Assembly: GCA_025617745.1 (NCBI GenBank) | Contig: CM046870.1 | Location: 24,223,501 to 24,287,500 of the forward strand | Origin: Heliocidaris erythrogramma | Lineage: Eukaryota; Echinodermata; Echinoidea; Camarodonta; Echinometridae | DNA length: 64,000 nt | Reading direction: 5' to 3' | Shown here: positions 1 through 12,000 of the stretch, in pieces | Layout of the letters: each line of letters opens with the position of its first letter | How positions within the stretch are numbered: position 1 is the stretch's first letter | Translations under genes and position numbers: made by a program | Notes under the pieces: model-generated | Database searches by the model: none | What the model saw: only the letters and a program-made list of their open reading frames with translations | What the model was told of the DNA's origin: nothing

Positions 1-691
1 TGAGTATCATGGCATCCTTGGTAGTCTTCGGTTGCCGTTCCCTTAGGAAGATCGCTAAGTCACGATGGCATCCGTTGATGAAATGCTCACGGAAAAGAAG
101 ATCCTTCAGGTCATCAAAATGATGTTTGATGCCAGAGAGGTCGATCCATCTGTTCAAGTAGTTCTCCAATCTGTTTGAATATTGCGATGCGGTTTCTCCG
201 CTGACTGGTTTACCTGCATAAAACTTCGAACGAAATCCATCTGCGGTAAGTTGAAAGGCTTTCAAAAGAGCAGTTTTCAATGTCTTATAATCTTTTGCTT
301 CATCACTCGTTAATCTACAATGAACATCAAGCGCTTTTCCTGTTATTAAAGCACTTAGATTAATCGCCCAATCTGTGCGCGGCCAATTTTGGCTTTCTGC
401 GTAACGCTCAAATCGCTGCAAGTAGGCATCAATATTATCTTTGTCCTCATGAAATGGAGGTAACTTGGGAGACCAGGCTCTATGGCCTTCATATTTTGAT
501 TCGCTTTTTACATTCTTTTCGCGCTCTATTTCTAAGTTTATTTCTGCTGTTTCTTTTTCTTGTTTCTTCAACTCTAACAACTCTGCTCTCTCATCTCTTT
601 GCTTTTTCTGTTCTTCTGAAACAAACTTCTTAAGAGCCTCACCAGTTAACCCAAACTTTTCACCAACTGCTATTAAACTTACTAAATCCAT
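1..691 (-). CDS. Gag polyprotein N-terminus of LTR retrotransposon (partial)
   Basis: An open frame of 230 codons starts with ATG at 691-689 and stays open to the edge, so it is a true partial ORF. The first ~70 residues are a lysine/glutamate-rich, probably coiled-coil segment (VSEEQKKQRDERAELLELKK). Then comes a SCAN-like capsid segment with PKLPPFHEDKDNIDAYLQRF, ALITGKALDV and YLNRWIDL. This resembles the gag of Gmr1-like Gypsy elements, from which vertebrate SCAN domains are thought to derive. Gag would form the cytoplasmic particle that packages element RNA. No host gene is implied. Family placement is from motif memory. Confidence 0.75.
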   Translation of the reverse strand, partial: MDLVSLIAVGEKFGLTGEALKKFVSEEQKKQRDERAELLELKKQEKETAEINLEIEREKNVKSESKYEGHRAWSPKLPPFHEDKDNIDAYLQRFERYAESQNWPRTDWAINLSALITGKALDVHCRLTSDEAKDYKTLKTALLKAFQLTADGFRSKFYAGKPVSGETASQYSNRLENYLNRWIDLSGIKHHFDDLKDLLFREHFINGCHRDLAIFLRERQPKTTKDAMIL

Positions 692-930
692 TTTTGAAAA
701 GTATCTTCCAATTTGCAAAATCTCACTTCACCCAATGAGGTCAGATGTACAATACTTATTACACATACACAAAAATATGAATACTTAAGGTTTCAGAAAT
801 TACCTAATCTTAATTACACATTCACAAAAATATGAATACTAAGATTTCAAAAATTACCTTATCTTAATTCCTAATCAGTACACCCATGTGACTGCGAGAG
901 GTCCCGCGAATTACATATGCTAAACCTCTC

Positions 931-947
931 TCCCGGACAAGCCCCCA
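931..947 (-). other. Primer-binding site, tRNA-Pro type
   Basis: On the minus strand the sequence reads TGGGGGCTTGTCCGGGA. It differs at one position from the well-known tRNA-Pro primer site of many retroelements. It lies 5 bases after the proposed LTR end and about 240 bases before the gag ATG, as expected for minus-strand DNA priming. Confidence 0.65.
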
Positions 948-952
948 GAAAA

Positions 953-2653
953 TGTCACATGGGCGGACTCAAATAAATTTCCAGATACTCAACTTGTGCC
1001 AGTCAAGACATATAATTTATTTCAGTATATATTTTTTAAAAAAAATCTGATAACACATATCTCTCTGTGAAATTCAGTATTCAAACATGAAATCGGATGA
1101 AAGAAAAAAATGTTTTACCACATCGAAAACGACAAAGTATAGTACTTCAAATGATTACTCCGTTTTCACAAACACGAAATTCAACCTCACACAAAGGCAA
1201 AGGATCCTGCGTTGATCCAATCCACTATTCAATATCTTTCCACTCTGACCTTGTCTCTATACCAAAAAAAAAATAACTTTAAACATGCATGAATAGATCC
1301 TGCACTGATCTAATCACAAAACTTCAACTAATTTCTCGTAACTGTATACTGCATTTACTGATCACATTTATAATAAAGCTTCAAACATTACCTCAACTTG
1401 ACCTTTTCTTCAACTGTCAACTTCTATCTCTATAAGTCTCTATATTCATAACTCTTAACTCAAAAACTCAATTTATCATCTTAAATCATTAAATCTTACA
1501 TTTATCAAAATTCAAAATAACCCTCCTCACTATCCATTGTTCACTCATCTTCTGAGAGTCTGCTTTGTCTCAAAGTCAATCTGCAAGATTTCCTTAGAAA
1601 AAAAAACTGTTATTCTGCGTGCTCTCTCACTCTCTGTTCTTTATAACAAAACTTATCTCCGAAACCAGGTCTTTTAATCGATGGCCGAAAACCGCCACCA
1701 AAGACGGCGCTGTACCTCGTCAGCCCTCAAAAAACACTTCACCGATCCTTGTAGAAACGAGATATCCCAGAACGACCCAATCTTGGAAAATGTCCCGATC
1801 TTGGAACCATCTATAATTAAAAACAGAACCAAGAATCTTTCTACGATATATCCTAGCGATAACAAATGTAAATTATTTTAAATTGATTAAAGTTTGCTTG
1901 AATTTTCTATTATCAAACTATCAATTACAAAGCATGAATTTTAATATCACATAAACTTGCGAAATACCATGTTTTAGAATACTTTCATTCTCTTTCAAAA
2001 GTACATTTCAAAAAGTTTATATTTACATCGAAATTTTAGACCATGAAGTTATGTATTCTTTTTCTTTTACACATTAAGATAAAATAGAAGAAATCAGTTT
2101 AACTTACCGATGACTTCTTTAATTCAGGCCTAAAAACATCAGTATAAATTCTGATTAATCTGGCCTCATACAGGTTAAAAAGCTTCAGCCAAATCGGTAA
2201 AATAAGGCTGCTTTTTGATGAAAATATATAGTTGAAATTCAAATCAAAATGGCGGCTGCCTCAAACTGCACATGTGTGTTCCACAAAGTCGAAAAGATGT
2301 TCTGCCTAAAAAAACTACTGGAAAAGTACCAATATCTACTCCCACAATAACTCTTCCCTAAAAGTATTCCAAGCAGCTGTTCAAAAGCATAGGCTCACTG
2401 AGCTCAAATAAAAGACCTATTCAGGTTTACTACCCTACACACAACTTATACAATAGAAATGTAAATTAAATCAAGTCAGTCATCGATGGTAAAAGGAATC
2501 TCTCACACTCTTCTCCTCACACACTTCGCATTGCTACATAAATTAACTCCTTGTCTCTTAGCAACCTGGCTGTGGAGTGAAAATTAGACGAAATTTGGCA
2601 AGCTTTCCTGGGAAAAACAGATAACATAAAATAAATGCATTTTCAGTGTGACA
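953..2653 (-). mobile_element. Probable 5' LTR (about 1.7 kb)
   Basis: The inner boundary is fixed by the primer-binding site. On the minus strand the LTR would end TGTGACA at 953, and 1.7 kb away a matching TGTCACA begins at 2653, giving 7-base terminal inverted repeats starting TG and ending CA. The outer boundary rests on this match alone, since the partner LTR and target duplication are off-window. The interior is AT-rich with no credible coding region; short frames around 1619-1881 look incidental. Confidence 0.45.
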
Positions 2654-2950
2654 CTGAGAGTCACATGTACGGCACACAGAAATATATATATGGGACTACA
2701 CACAAATGTTTGGCCCAAACATTTCAGGCTGTTTCTTGTCACATTTTGAATGTGAGGTCATTTGAAGGGCAATCCTATTCAGGGGAGATTTCTACTATGA
2801 TAATCTTCCAAATTGACATGAAAAGAATTAGAAAGCTCACAAATTATTTTTTACCTTTCCCAGAACTCAACTGTCCCTTTAAAGGGAAGAGAGATTTTGT
2901 GTACCCCTTTTTATATATTATACTGATTGTCTCTTGATTTATTTTTCCAG

Positions 2951-3078
2951 AGGTTAGTTGGAGCAAGCAACATGGTTTCATTTGGTAGCTCCATCTCCGG
3001 AGGAATGGACATGGATGGCAATGGCTATCCGGACATCGCTGTTGGCATTTACGAGAATGACACTGCTGCCCTCTTTCT
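2951..3078 (+). CDS. Integrin alpha exon: last FG-GAP/beta-propeller repeat
   Basis: Encodes VSFGSSISGGMDMDGNGYPD followed by IAVG. The DxDxNGxxD loop is the integrin propeller calcium site. It is flanked by TTTTTCCAG and GTGAGT and ends in phase 2. No earlier exon is visible between the edge transposon and this one. Confidence 0.92.
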
Positions 3079-6000
3079 GTGAGTCAGAATTTTCTGCTTT
3101 ATTTGCCTCTGCCATGATATAATTTTACATGTAAATTTCCAATATTTTGCCATGTAATCCCTTATAAAAAAATACCATGGTTAATACTACGTATTACCTC
3201 CATAATACCACAAAAACATGGTAAATCCGAGGTACACATCGTATTGCCGCAGTATTACTACGAAAAACATTGTATATTCATAGTATTTGCATCGTGTACC
3301 ATGAAAAGCATGGTACATTCATAGTATTTTCATCTTGACAATGGGTAACGCGGTAAATTCATGGTACTTTCACAGTAATACCGTCCCAATTTACCGCGGT
3401 ATTAGGGATGTTATTCTTTAATTCTTTATTTGTCTTTACAATGAAACAATTGTTATTATATAAATTGTTTTATGACCTACTGTATGATTGATCAAAGCAT
3501 CTCAAAATGGATATTCACCATGGAACAGTTACTGCCTAAACAGCTAGGGCCTAGACAACCACCCTCCTAGACAATTTCTGGCTTAGGACAATTATCCTCT
3601 AGATAACACCCAACTGGGTGATAACCCCCTATTGACAAATTCTTATTCAGGATGGGCACTTTATCCAGCATGGGGTGGAGCCATTATGGTGTCTTGGTGT
3701 CTTTTTTTCTTTCTGTTGGTTGTCTAGGTGTTAAATTCTCTGTTAGTATTGATAATACTGACATTACTAGTTTCTACACGCCTACACAATGTATGCACAG
3801 TGATTCCTACATGTAGAACATCCAGACACTCTTATAAAAAAATGTTCGTATGTAAAACCTATTGCTGTTTTTTCCCCCAAACAGGAGTAGAGCCGTTATC
3901 GAGATGGAAGCATTTCTTACGTTGGAACCCACCCTGATCAACAGCAACTATGCTGAATGCATGCTCCAAGGAAGGCCTATCACGTGTCTTCATATCACAG
4001 CTTGCGTCAAGTATACTGGAACGCGCCAAAATAGAATAGGTAATTGCTGTAGAATGTTATTATATATATATCTATATACATGTATATATATATGTAAATA
4101 AATATATAAGTGTATGGAAATAACATATACAACAGCTTTGGCAACTCTCTTGGAAATAAATACATTGTGAAAGGAAATGAGAGAATAATGGTTGCATAGC
4201 TTAAATCAAAGTTCCCCAGAGCTAACATCCCTTTTTGAAATTTTTGCCAAGGTTGAAAAAATGTCTTTGCCGGGAATTGAACCCGGGTCGTTGGCTTAGA
4301 ACGCCAACGACGGAGATTTAAGATTTAAGCTATGCAACCATTATTCTCTCATTTCCTTGTACATTATATCTATCTCCATGTAACACACAGTGCTGGTCAA
4401 AAGTCTCGGTATACCCTGGTTTTTGAGATCGGTTTTTAATTCATTGTCTATTCCCCATTTAATGAGCTTGTTCAGGCACTGAAAATTTGGCAAAGGTTTG
4501 GTTATGCATTACATGTTTATATATTATATGTTCTGAAACATTCAGGCGTGATTTAATTTAACTTAACTTGAATTTAAAATGACTAACAATTTATGCAGTT
4601 TTCAATTACTTTTCTGTTCAAAATCAAAAGAAAAACAAAGCATACATTGAATTTGTCCAAAAGTCCAAAGTAGCCATAGTTCTATTAATTGACTTTGAAA
4701 TATAATATACTCCTTCAATGAATTTCAGAATTCTAGCACCAACTGTTCAACTCCCTGTTCCCTATTCAAGCTGCTTAGGCTTAGGGTCAAGAGACAGAAC
4801 ATTCCAAACCATTGGAATTCTTTAATCTTATTCATAAATTTCTTTTGATAACACATAGTATATTCATACTACATAATATGCGGGATCAGAAGTTACAAAA
4901 ATAATTTGATATAATATGAAATAAAAGCCTTAGTGAGCTTAGTTGCTGTCCATGAACCCTAAATAGCCCATGTGGGACGAGTTGAAAAAAGTGGCAAAGA
5001 GACATCTTTGGTCTCTTACTGCAAGGATACTGGATGCATATTTAAAGCTAATTGCTAATGAAGGTAATCATCTGAACATGGTAAATATATCTCCTTTAAA
5101 AGGCTTTAACCATGTCAGCAGGCTGCTTTTTGCCACTTTAAATTCTTTAATCAAAACAGAAAAAGAAAAAATACATTTGTAAGTTATAACTAGATTATCT
5201 TTATATAGAATTGAAACCTGTAAAATTGTTTTTGAGAGCCTAGAGGTCATTTCACTTGAAATAAAAACTGATATAAAAGCTTGTCACAAAATCACTAAAA
5301 ATGTCTTTCATTTTCATTTCTCACAATTATATTATTTCCATGAGAGTTACCAAAGCTGTTGTATATGTTATTTCCTCGCAATTATATTATATACAGCTGT
5401 GGAAAAATTATTAGACCAAGAACGGTAACTGATAATTTTTGTGGAAAAAGGGAAATAAAGTACCATAATAACAAGGTACAATTGTCATTATGTGTTATCC
5501 ATTCCAGGAAGTACAACAAAAATAATTTTCATTAGTTTGAATGTGTAATATCATACCCCTGTACTGGGACTGGAACCTTGGTCTAATATTTTTTCCACGC
5601 ATGTAAACACATTATCGAATAAGTGACAGTTATTTTCACATATTATGTTTTCACGAGTTGGTACTTACATGTAAGTTTCCAAAAGTTTAATCACTGCAAA
5701 ATATACAGTATATTCAATTCAGTATAATTTCATATCCAGATCCCACTCAAAATTTTATGTTGTACTTACATGTAAATATGTTTTGGCTAGTGAGAGCATG
5801 TACTCCTTCCTCACATTAACAATTGACTAATTCATTTTGAATTTTTTTTTTTTTTAATCTAAGGAATCAAGAATAATTTACTATTCTCTGACAAAATCTT
5901 TAATATTCAAGGTGTATTTTCCAGTTCAAATCCATTTTATGTACAAGAAGTCTCTCTGTCAACAAGAATACCAACTTTTTTCAGATTTCTGGCTTCTATT

Positions 6001-9000
6001 ATTATTGTGTTCGTTTTAGGCTCCAAAAATAAGACAAGCCCTGCAGCAATTGAAAATTATTTGAACAGATGGATATCACCTGCTCATGAGTTGTTTGTAT
6101 ACCATGCACTTTCTCGTTGATTTCGGTCATTCTGTATGTCATAATTAGAATTTTGCACAAAAATATGAAAACATATAGAAGTGGATCAGTCATTCTTCTT
6201 TAAATCTCTTTCTCTTGCTCTCTCAATTTTTATCTTTTTTTCTCACCGTTTCCCTTTCTGGTTCTCTTTCTCTTTTGACTTCACCTCTTTATATATTATT
6301 TGCTTGATGTCTTTCTCTTTCTATCTTGTTCTATCTGTCATTCTCTCTTCATCTGTGTCTCATTCTCTTTCTGTCTCTTCTCATTGCTCTATTTCCCCCA
6401 TTTTTTTCTCTCTCCATCACTGACTCATCTCTGTTCTTGTTCTTTGTCATGCTTTCTCTGTCTCATTGTGTTACTCATTTACCCTCCCTCTTTCTGTCGC
6501 TTGCTCATCTCTTTGCTCTTGTTCTATCACTGTCACTTTCTTTCTCTTTATCTTCCTCTCTCCCTCTTCTCTCAATCCTAGGCATCGACTTTGTGCTGGA
6601 GGTGGACTACTACAAGATTGCTTCTGGTCTTCCATCCAGGGTTACCTTTGTTAAAGATGGGGTCGTTCTGGGTCCAAAGGTTGTGCGCAATATTCAGCTG
6701 GTCCAAGGTCAGCAGACCTGCAACGAGATCGATGCCTATCTTCGGGTAAATATGAATATACGCCTACGGAGGTTTTGGAATCGTCGAAATAATAATAAAA
6801 GGACTAATTCTACAAACAATGAAAAGTGCTGCACATACTTATGGGGGGGTCTGCTCGCTAGTCATAAGGACCGCTATTCATAAAAAAAAATTATTCATAA
6901 GGACCGCTATTCATAATAAGACATAAGGGTTGCTATTCATAAGGGTAATTATTCATAAGGACCGCCATTCATAATAAGACATAAGGATCGCTATTCATAA
7001 TATGGAAAGAGGGTCGCTATTCATAATACCAAATCAGGGTCGTTAATCATAAGGGTCCCTATTCATAATACGAAAATAGGGTCGCTATTCATAAAGGTCG
7101 CTATTCATAAAGGTCGCTATTCATAAAGGTCAATATTCATAAGGGTCGCTATTCATAATCAAAGAAGAGGGTCGCTATTCATAATAACATAAGAGGGTCG
7201 CTATTCATAATTGGAGAAGAGGGTCGCTATTCATAATCGGATAATAGGGTCGCTATTCATAATCACAAAAGAGGGTCGCTATTCATAATCACATAAGAGG
7301 GTCGCTATTCATAATCACAAAAGAGGGTCGCTATTCATAATCACAAAAGAGGGTCGCTATTCATAATCACAGAAGAGGGTCGCTATTCATAATCACTAAA
7401 GAGGGTCGCTGTTCATAATCACAGAGAGGGTCGCTATTCATAATCAAAGAAGAGGGTTGTCATTTAAATCAAATAAGAAAGGGATATGGAGGAAGGACAA
7501 CCCAAGACCCAACGGTATTGTATTTAAGAAAGCTCTATACAATGCATTTCCGGTTTTTGTCAAATATATCCCTATTTTCTAAAAAAGTGAACTATATTTA
7601 TCAATACTCCCCACACTTTGAAAGGCGCTTTGCCAGTGCCTTAATAATTAAAAAAACGATGTCTAATCCATACATCTACGTGGGAGGAGAGGACCCCCCC
7701 CCCCCCCCCCCATCCACACACCCACATACACGCAGACATGTGCTTTGTTTTGAATATTGGAGTGTCATTGCCACACCTATTTTAGAGTTAGGGGAAGTAC
7801 TGGTTGTCTATTTATGTACCCTTTTCGTTCTTTCTTTTTTCTTTTTCCTCCTCTCTCTCTCTCTCTCTCTCTCTCTTCCTCTTTCCTTCCTTTTCCAGCT
7901 TCTTGTTTCTTTGTTTCTGCATGGTTTTCTGCAAGACATGGACCTCTTGCTTGTACTCTTATTTCCTTTTGTATACTGTTTACGTAGATTTATCATGGAA
8001 TAATTATTGTTATGCCTCTTTCTCAATGTGTTAATATATTTTTGATACATGTGCATTAATATATTTTTCTGTATTCATTCTTATCCATCACGTGCAATTT
8101 TTTATGCTTGAAATTGGGAAATCAGATTGTAACACAATTTGTATCCTTGTTGCATGACAATAAATGAATCACTGAATCATCCAGATCCTCCCGTTTCTCA
8201 AATCCTGTGAAGACCTAATCCTTAGCCTTTATCTCAAGTTCCAGCAATCGTCCATTTGGGGGGAGATGAGGGGAAAGTTGGGCGGGGAGGAGGGGGGGGG
8301 GGGGTGGGATTCTCGTAGGGGGTATTTGTCCTGGAGATTAGTTGTAGGGGTAGTTGTCCGGATACGGGCTTATAAATTGCCGCGAAAAATTTGTTTTCGT
8401 TTTTATTTTGGGGTGGGATAGTAATATTTTCATAATACGTGATTTTAGTAACGTACAATTCATTGGCATCTACCGTTTTTACAGTGTGCCCCTGTTTATG
8501 GGCATGGATGGGAATGAAGTATGCCCTCCCACGGTTGGGACTTTCAAATTTCCCCGAGTTAAAAATCACCTCTCAGAGCATTTGAGTGCATGTTCTTTCA
8601 TGGTAATTACTAACTTATTTATTTCATTATATTCTTTGAAATCTTTATTTCGGTCTTCCTTATCATAATCTTAACAAAAATCATGACAAAAATTATCACC
8701 ATGTTGATCGATCGTGATCCTATGAATAATAATCATCATGGTCATCCTCCTCCTCCTCCTGATCATATTATTTGATCATGTCATTTATTGAAGGTGAATT
8801 ATTGCGGGGGGATGGTACAAGCCAATCCTACAGGCCACCCCCCCCCCCCCCATTACAAGGGCATGCGCATCATGTATTTTCTATGTTTGTTTGATCTTAA
8901 TTCAATTCTATCAAATTTATTCCCATTTCTTTATACTGTAAAGCATATTGGTTGTATGTAAACAACCACAGGACCAACGGCTTTAACCCTAACAGAGCCG

Positions 9001-12000
9001 GGTTATTTTAGACCCATCTCACAGCCGGGGGTGGGGGGCTGATTCCGCCCCCTAAGATCTCGGCCGTCCACCGCGCATTCGCAATGTATAGTCAATTTCT
9101 CCGAAAAATTTAATAACTAATTAATTATGCTAATTTATGCATTAAATTAATTTGCTCTAATTAATTAATTAAAGCCCCAAAACTGCTAATTTTTGGTATA
9201 GAGACTCTTTGTCAGATTCTGATCAAATAAACCGGTAAAAATCCTTTTTTTCTTATGTTTTTTATTGTTTTTTCGATGGAATTTGTCGGCGACACTATTT
9301 TAATCCTAAACAACGTAAAATTAATTGTTTTTAAACAGTAAAAGTAGAAATAATGAAACATTTATGAATTTTAGCTGGAAACACAATTTGGATTGGATTT
9401 GTACACGAAATCACGTTTTTGAACAATTTTGGGTCAGTTGGGTAACTCCGGAACCGCACGCGCGGACATCACAAATTTGGTCTCAAAAGTTGCGCAAGAC
9501 TTGAAAGAAAAAAGTAGTGAAGCGGCGTGGTGACTGCTTTTCGCAATGCGAACATATTACGCGAAACGTCGAGGGGGGGGGGGGGAATCCGCCCCCGGGC
9601 CTATTAGGGTTAAGTCTTGAGCTTAATGCCTTACCAAAGGACATGAGTGCATCCTGGTTTCAAACACGCATCCTTCAGTTAAAAAGCCACTGTTCGACCT
9701 CTGAGCTATCTCGCCTATCTCTGAGGGTTATGGACATGATAGAACAACACCTGATGGCAACACCTACTACAGCACCCACCCCCCCCCCCCCCCCCCCCCG
9801 CCACCCGCACACAGACTATGGCATTTATGAATTGCTTTGACGAAAATTGTCAGTACTATGTGCTTGTACCGAAGCAAGATGGGTAGAATAGCGCAACGTG
9901 ATCGGACTGATGGGGGGGGGGGGTGACACAGGCGTAGCCAGGATTTTTCAATATGGGGCGTTTGTGAGCCCGCGAAGCGTGCCAATTTGGTGATGAGCAC
10001 TCTTTGCGTGCTCCCCAGGGGGATGGATGCAGGGAGGGGGAGATTCCCCCATAGAGTTGTTAGGGGTATGTAACTATATGGTTTTCCCCCTCCCGTGCGA
10101 AAGCTCTGACGTTTTATAGCAAATCTGAGATAAAGATAATGGCTCGTCGCAATACTGCACTGTATGTAACAGGGGTGGGTGCATGGAGAGGGGGGGGGGG
10201 GGGTCCCTCAGACGTTTTGTAGCAAATTTGAGAGAAAGATAAAGGCTCGTACATTTAGCACCTCCTTTTAGGCGGAAAGTTAGTTCGACACCCACGCAAT
10301 GCTGCACTGCATGTATCAGGGGTGGATGCATGGATGGGGAATTACTTCGGAAGCGCGAATACTGACGCAAATTTCGTGGCTTTTACCGTTCTCTTCCTCC
10401 GCTTCCTCACGCTTTTTCGCTCTCGCCTGTTTTTAAGGGGTGTGTTTGTTTCATCGCCCGTCCCCATATTGGCTCGACACAGCCGTGGGGTGTCTAGATC
10501 CCATCCAATATTATTATTTTTGTTCTTTCATATTTGAGTGTTCATTGAACAATGAAAATCATATTATAATATTTGACAAATAATCCTAACCCTAACCTAT
10601 TCTTCGATTATGAATAGCGACCCTCTTCTCTGATTATGAATAGCGACCCTCTTCTTTGATTATGAATAGCGACCCTCTTCTTTGATTATGATTAGCGACC
10701 CTCATCTTCGATTATGAATAGCGACCCTCTTCTGTGATTATGAATAGCGACCCTCTACTTCGATTATGAATAGCGACCCTCTTCTCTGATTATGAATAGC
10801 GACCCTCTTCTTTGATTATGAATAGCGACCCTCTTCTCTGATTATGAATAGCGACCCTCTTCTCTGATTATGAATAGCGACCCTCTTCTCCGATTATGAA
10901 TAGCGACCCTTATGAATATTGACCTTTATGAATAGCGACCCTTATGAATATTGACCTTTATGAATAGCGACCCTTATGATTAACGACCCCGATTTGGTAT
11001 TATGAATAGCGACCCTGTATCTGTATTATGTATAGCGACCCTTATGACTTATTATGAATAGCGGCCCTTATGAGTAATGACCCTTTTCTTCGATTATGAA
11101 TAGTGACCCTCTTCTCATATTATGAATAGCAATCCTTATGAATAATGCTCCTTATGAGTTTATGAATAGTGACCCCCTTTTCGCTTTATGAATAGCGACC
11201 CTACAGGTATAGGAAATTACACGTTATGACTAGCGGTCCTTATGAGCCACTGATCCTTATGACTAGCGGTCCTTATGACTAGCGAGGTTACCCCCTTATG
11301 GGTACATGGGACTACACAATCATGTGTTATCAGAATTTGGGTCCAGATAATTTCTAAAGTTATTTCCACTCATATCTGAAACATGAGAACATTTCAAGAG
11401 CAATTTAAGTGAAATTGCTACTGTGCTATTCTTCCACATCGGGGAAAAAGAATAAGAATGATCACAAATTATATTTCACCTTCAAAAGTCATCTTTCTTC
11501 CACTGAATACCAAGCCAGAGATGTCTTGGGCTGAAGTCTGTGAAAAGCATGTTGAAAACCAAAATCCAAATCATATTGCAGTGATCAGGTTAAGCAAATC
11601 AGCAGCTCAGGCAGAAATTTCATGCATTCAACGGAATATTGTGCTTGATGTAACAAAAATGTTAAGTCAAAATGATCAGGGTACATTTATTTACATAAGA
11701 CGGTGTGGATGGTCTTTCTTACAGGTGCTTTGTGTATGTCACTTAAACTGAAGTCCTTGAAGCAATGATTGATATGGCTGCCAATTAATGTCCTTTATCA
11801 TTTGCAGGGAGACACGAAGGACTTCCTGAGCCCTGTTCCATTCCGTCTCTCTCACCAGCTGCGAACCGCTGGGGGTGTTCGTTATGTCACAGTGTGTAAC
11901 AGGCTGTGTCCTACTATCAGTCCCTATTCAGATAACAATGTGGTACAGGAGGTAAGTTTATCTTTGCAATTGTTACCATGACAACAATATTATATCATAA

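Larger units (their letters stand above)
1..2653 (-). mobile_element. 5' part of an LTR retrotransposon (Gypsy, Gmr1/SCAN-like gag), cut by the left edge
   Basis: Read on the minus strand the order is a probable 5' LTR (2653 to 953), a 5-base gap, a primer-binding site (947 to 931), an untranslated leader, and a gag reading frame that runs off the window. That is canonical LTR-retrotransposon order. It sits in an intron of the integrin gene, opposite to that gene and about 300 bases before the first visible exon. The rest of gag, all of pol and the second LTR lie off the left edge, so completeness and age cannot be judged. Confidence 0.75.
6857..11290. mobile_element. Foldback-type element with tandem-repeat inverted arms
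   Basis: Two arms of degenerate ~26-bp tandem repeats lie in inverted orientation around a 3.1-kb middle. The left arm repeats GAGGGTCGCTATTCATAAT; the right arm repeats its complement. The outermost bases also match in inverse (left CTCGCTAGTCATAAGGACCG, and its complement at 11247-11286). Sea urchin TU and Drosophila FB elements have this structure. The middle has no transposase frame and contains other repeats. A target duplication is not clear. It lies wholly in an integrin intron. Confidence 0.75.

Noticed and set aside
6326..6883. 185-codon frame through the CT tract into the integrin exon
   Set aside because: It begins in low-complexity pyrimidine sequence and only its end coincides with the real exon 6582-6745, which has proper splice sites.
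7140..7450. Possible CRISPR-like array
   Set aside because: The 26-bp units are a minisatellite with short variable linkers, no real spacers, in an animal genome, with an inverted partner array.
9517..9840. 107-codon frame with Gly/Pro runs
   Set aside because: Crosses a MITE boundary and homopolymer tracts; not a plausible protein.
11458..11751. 97-codon + strand frame in the integrin intron
   Set aside because: No domain; not phase-compatible with or spliced to the flanking exons.
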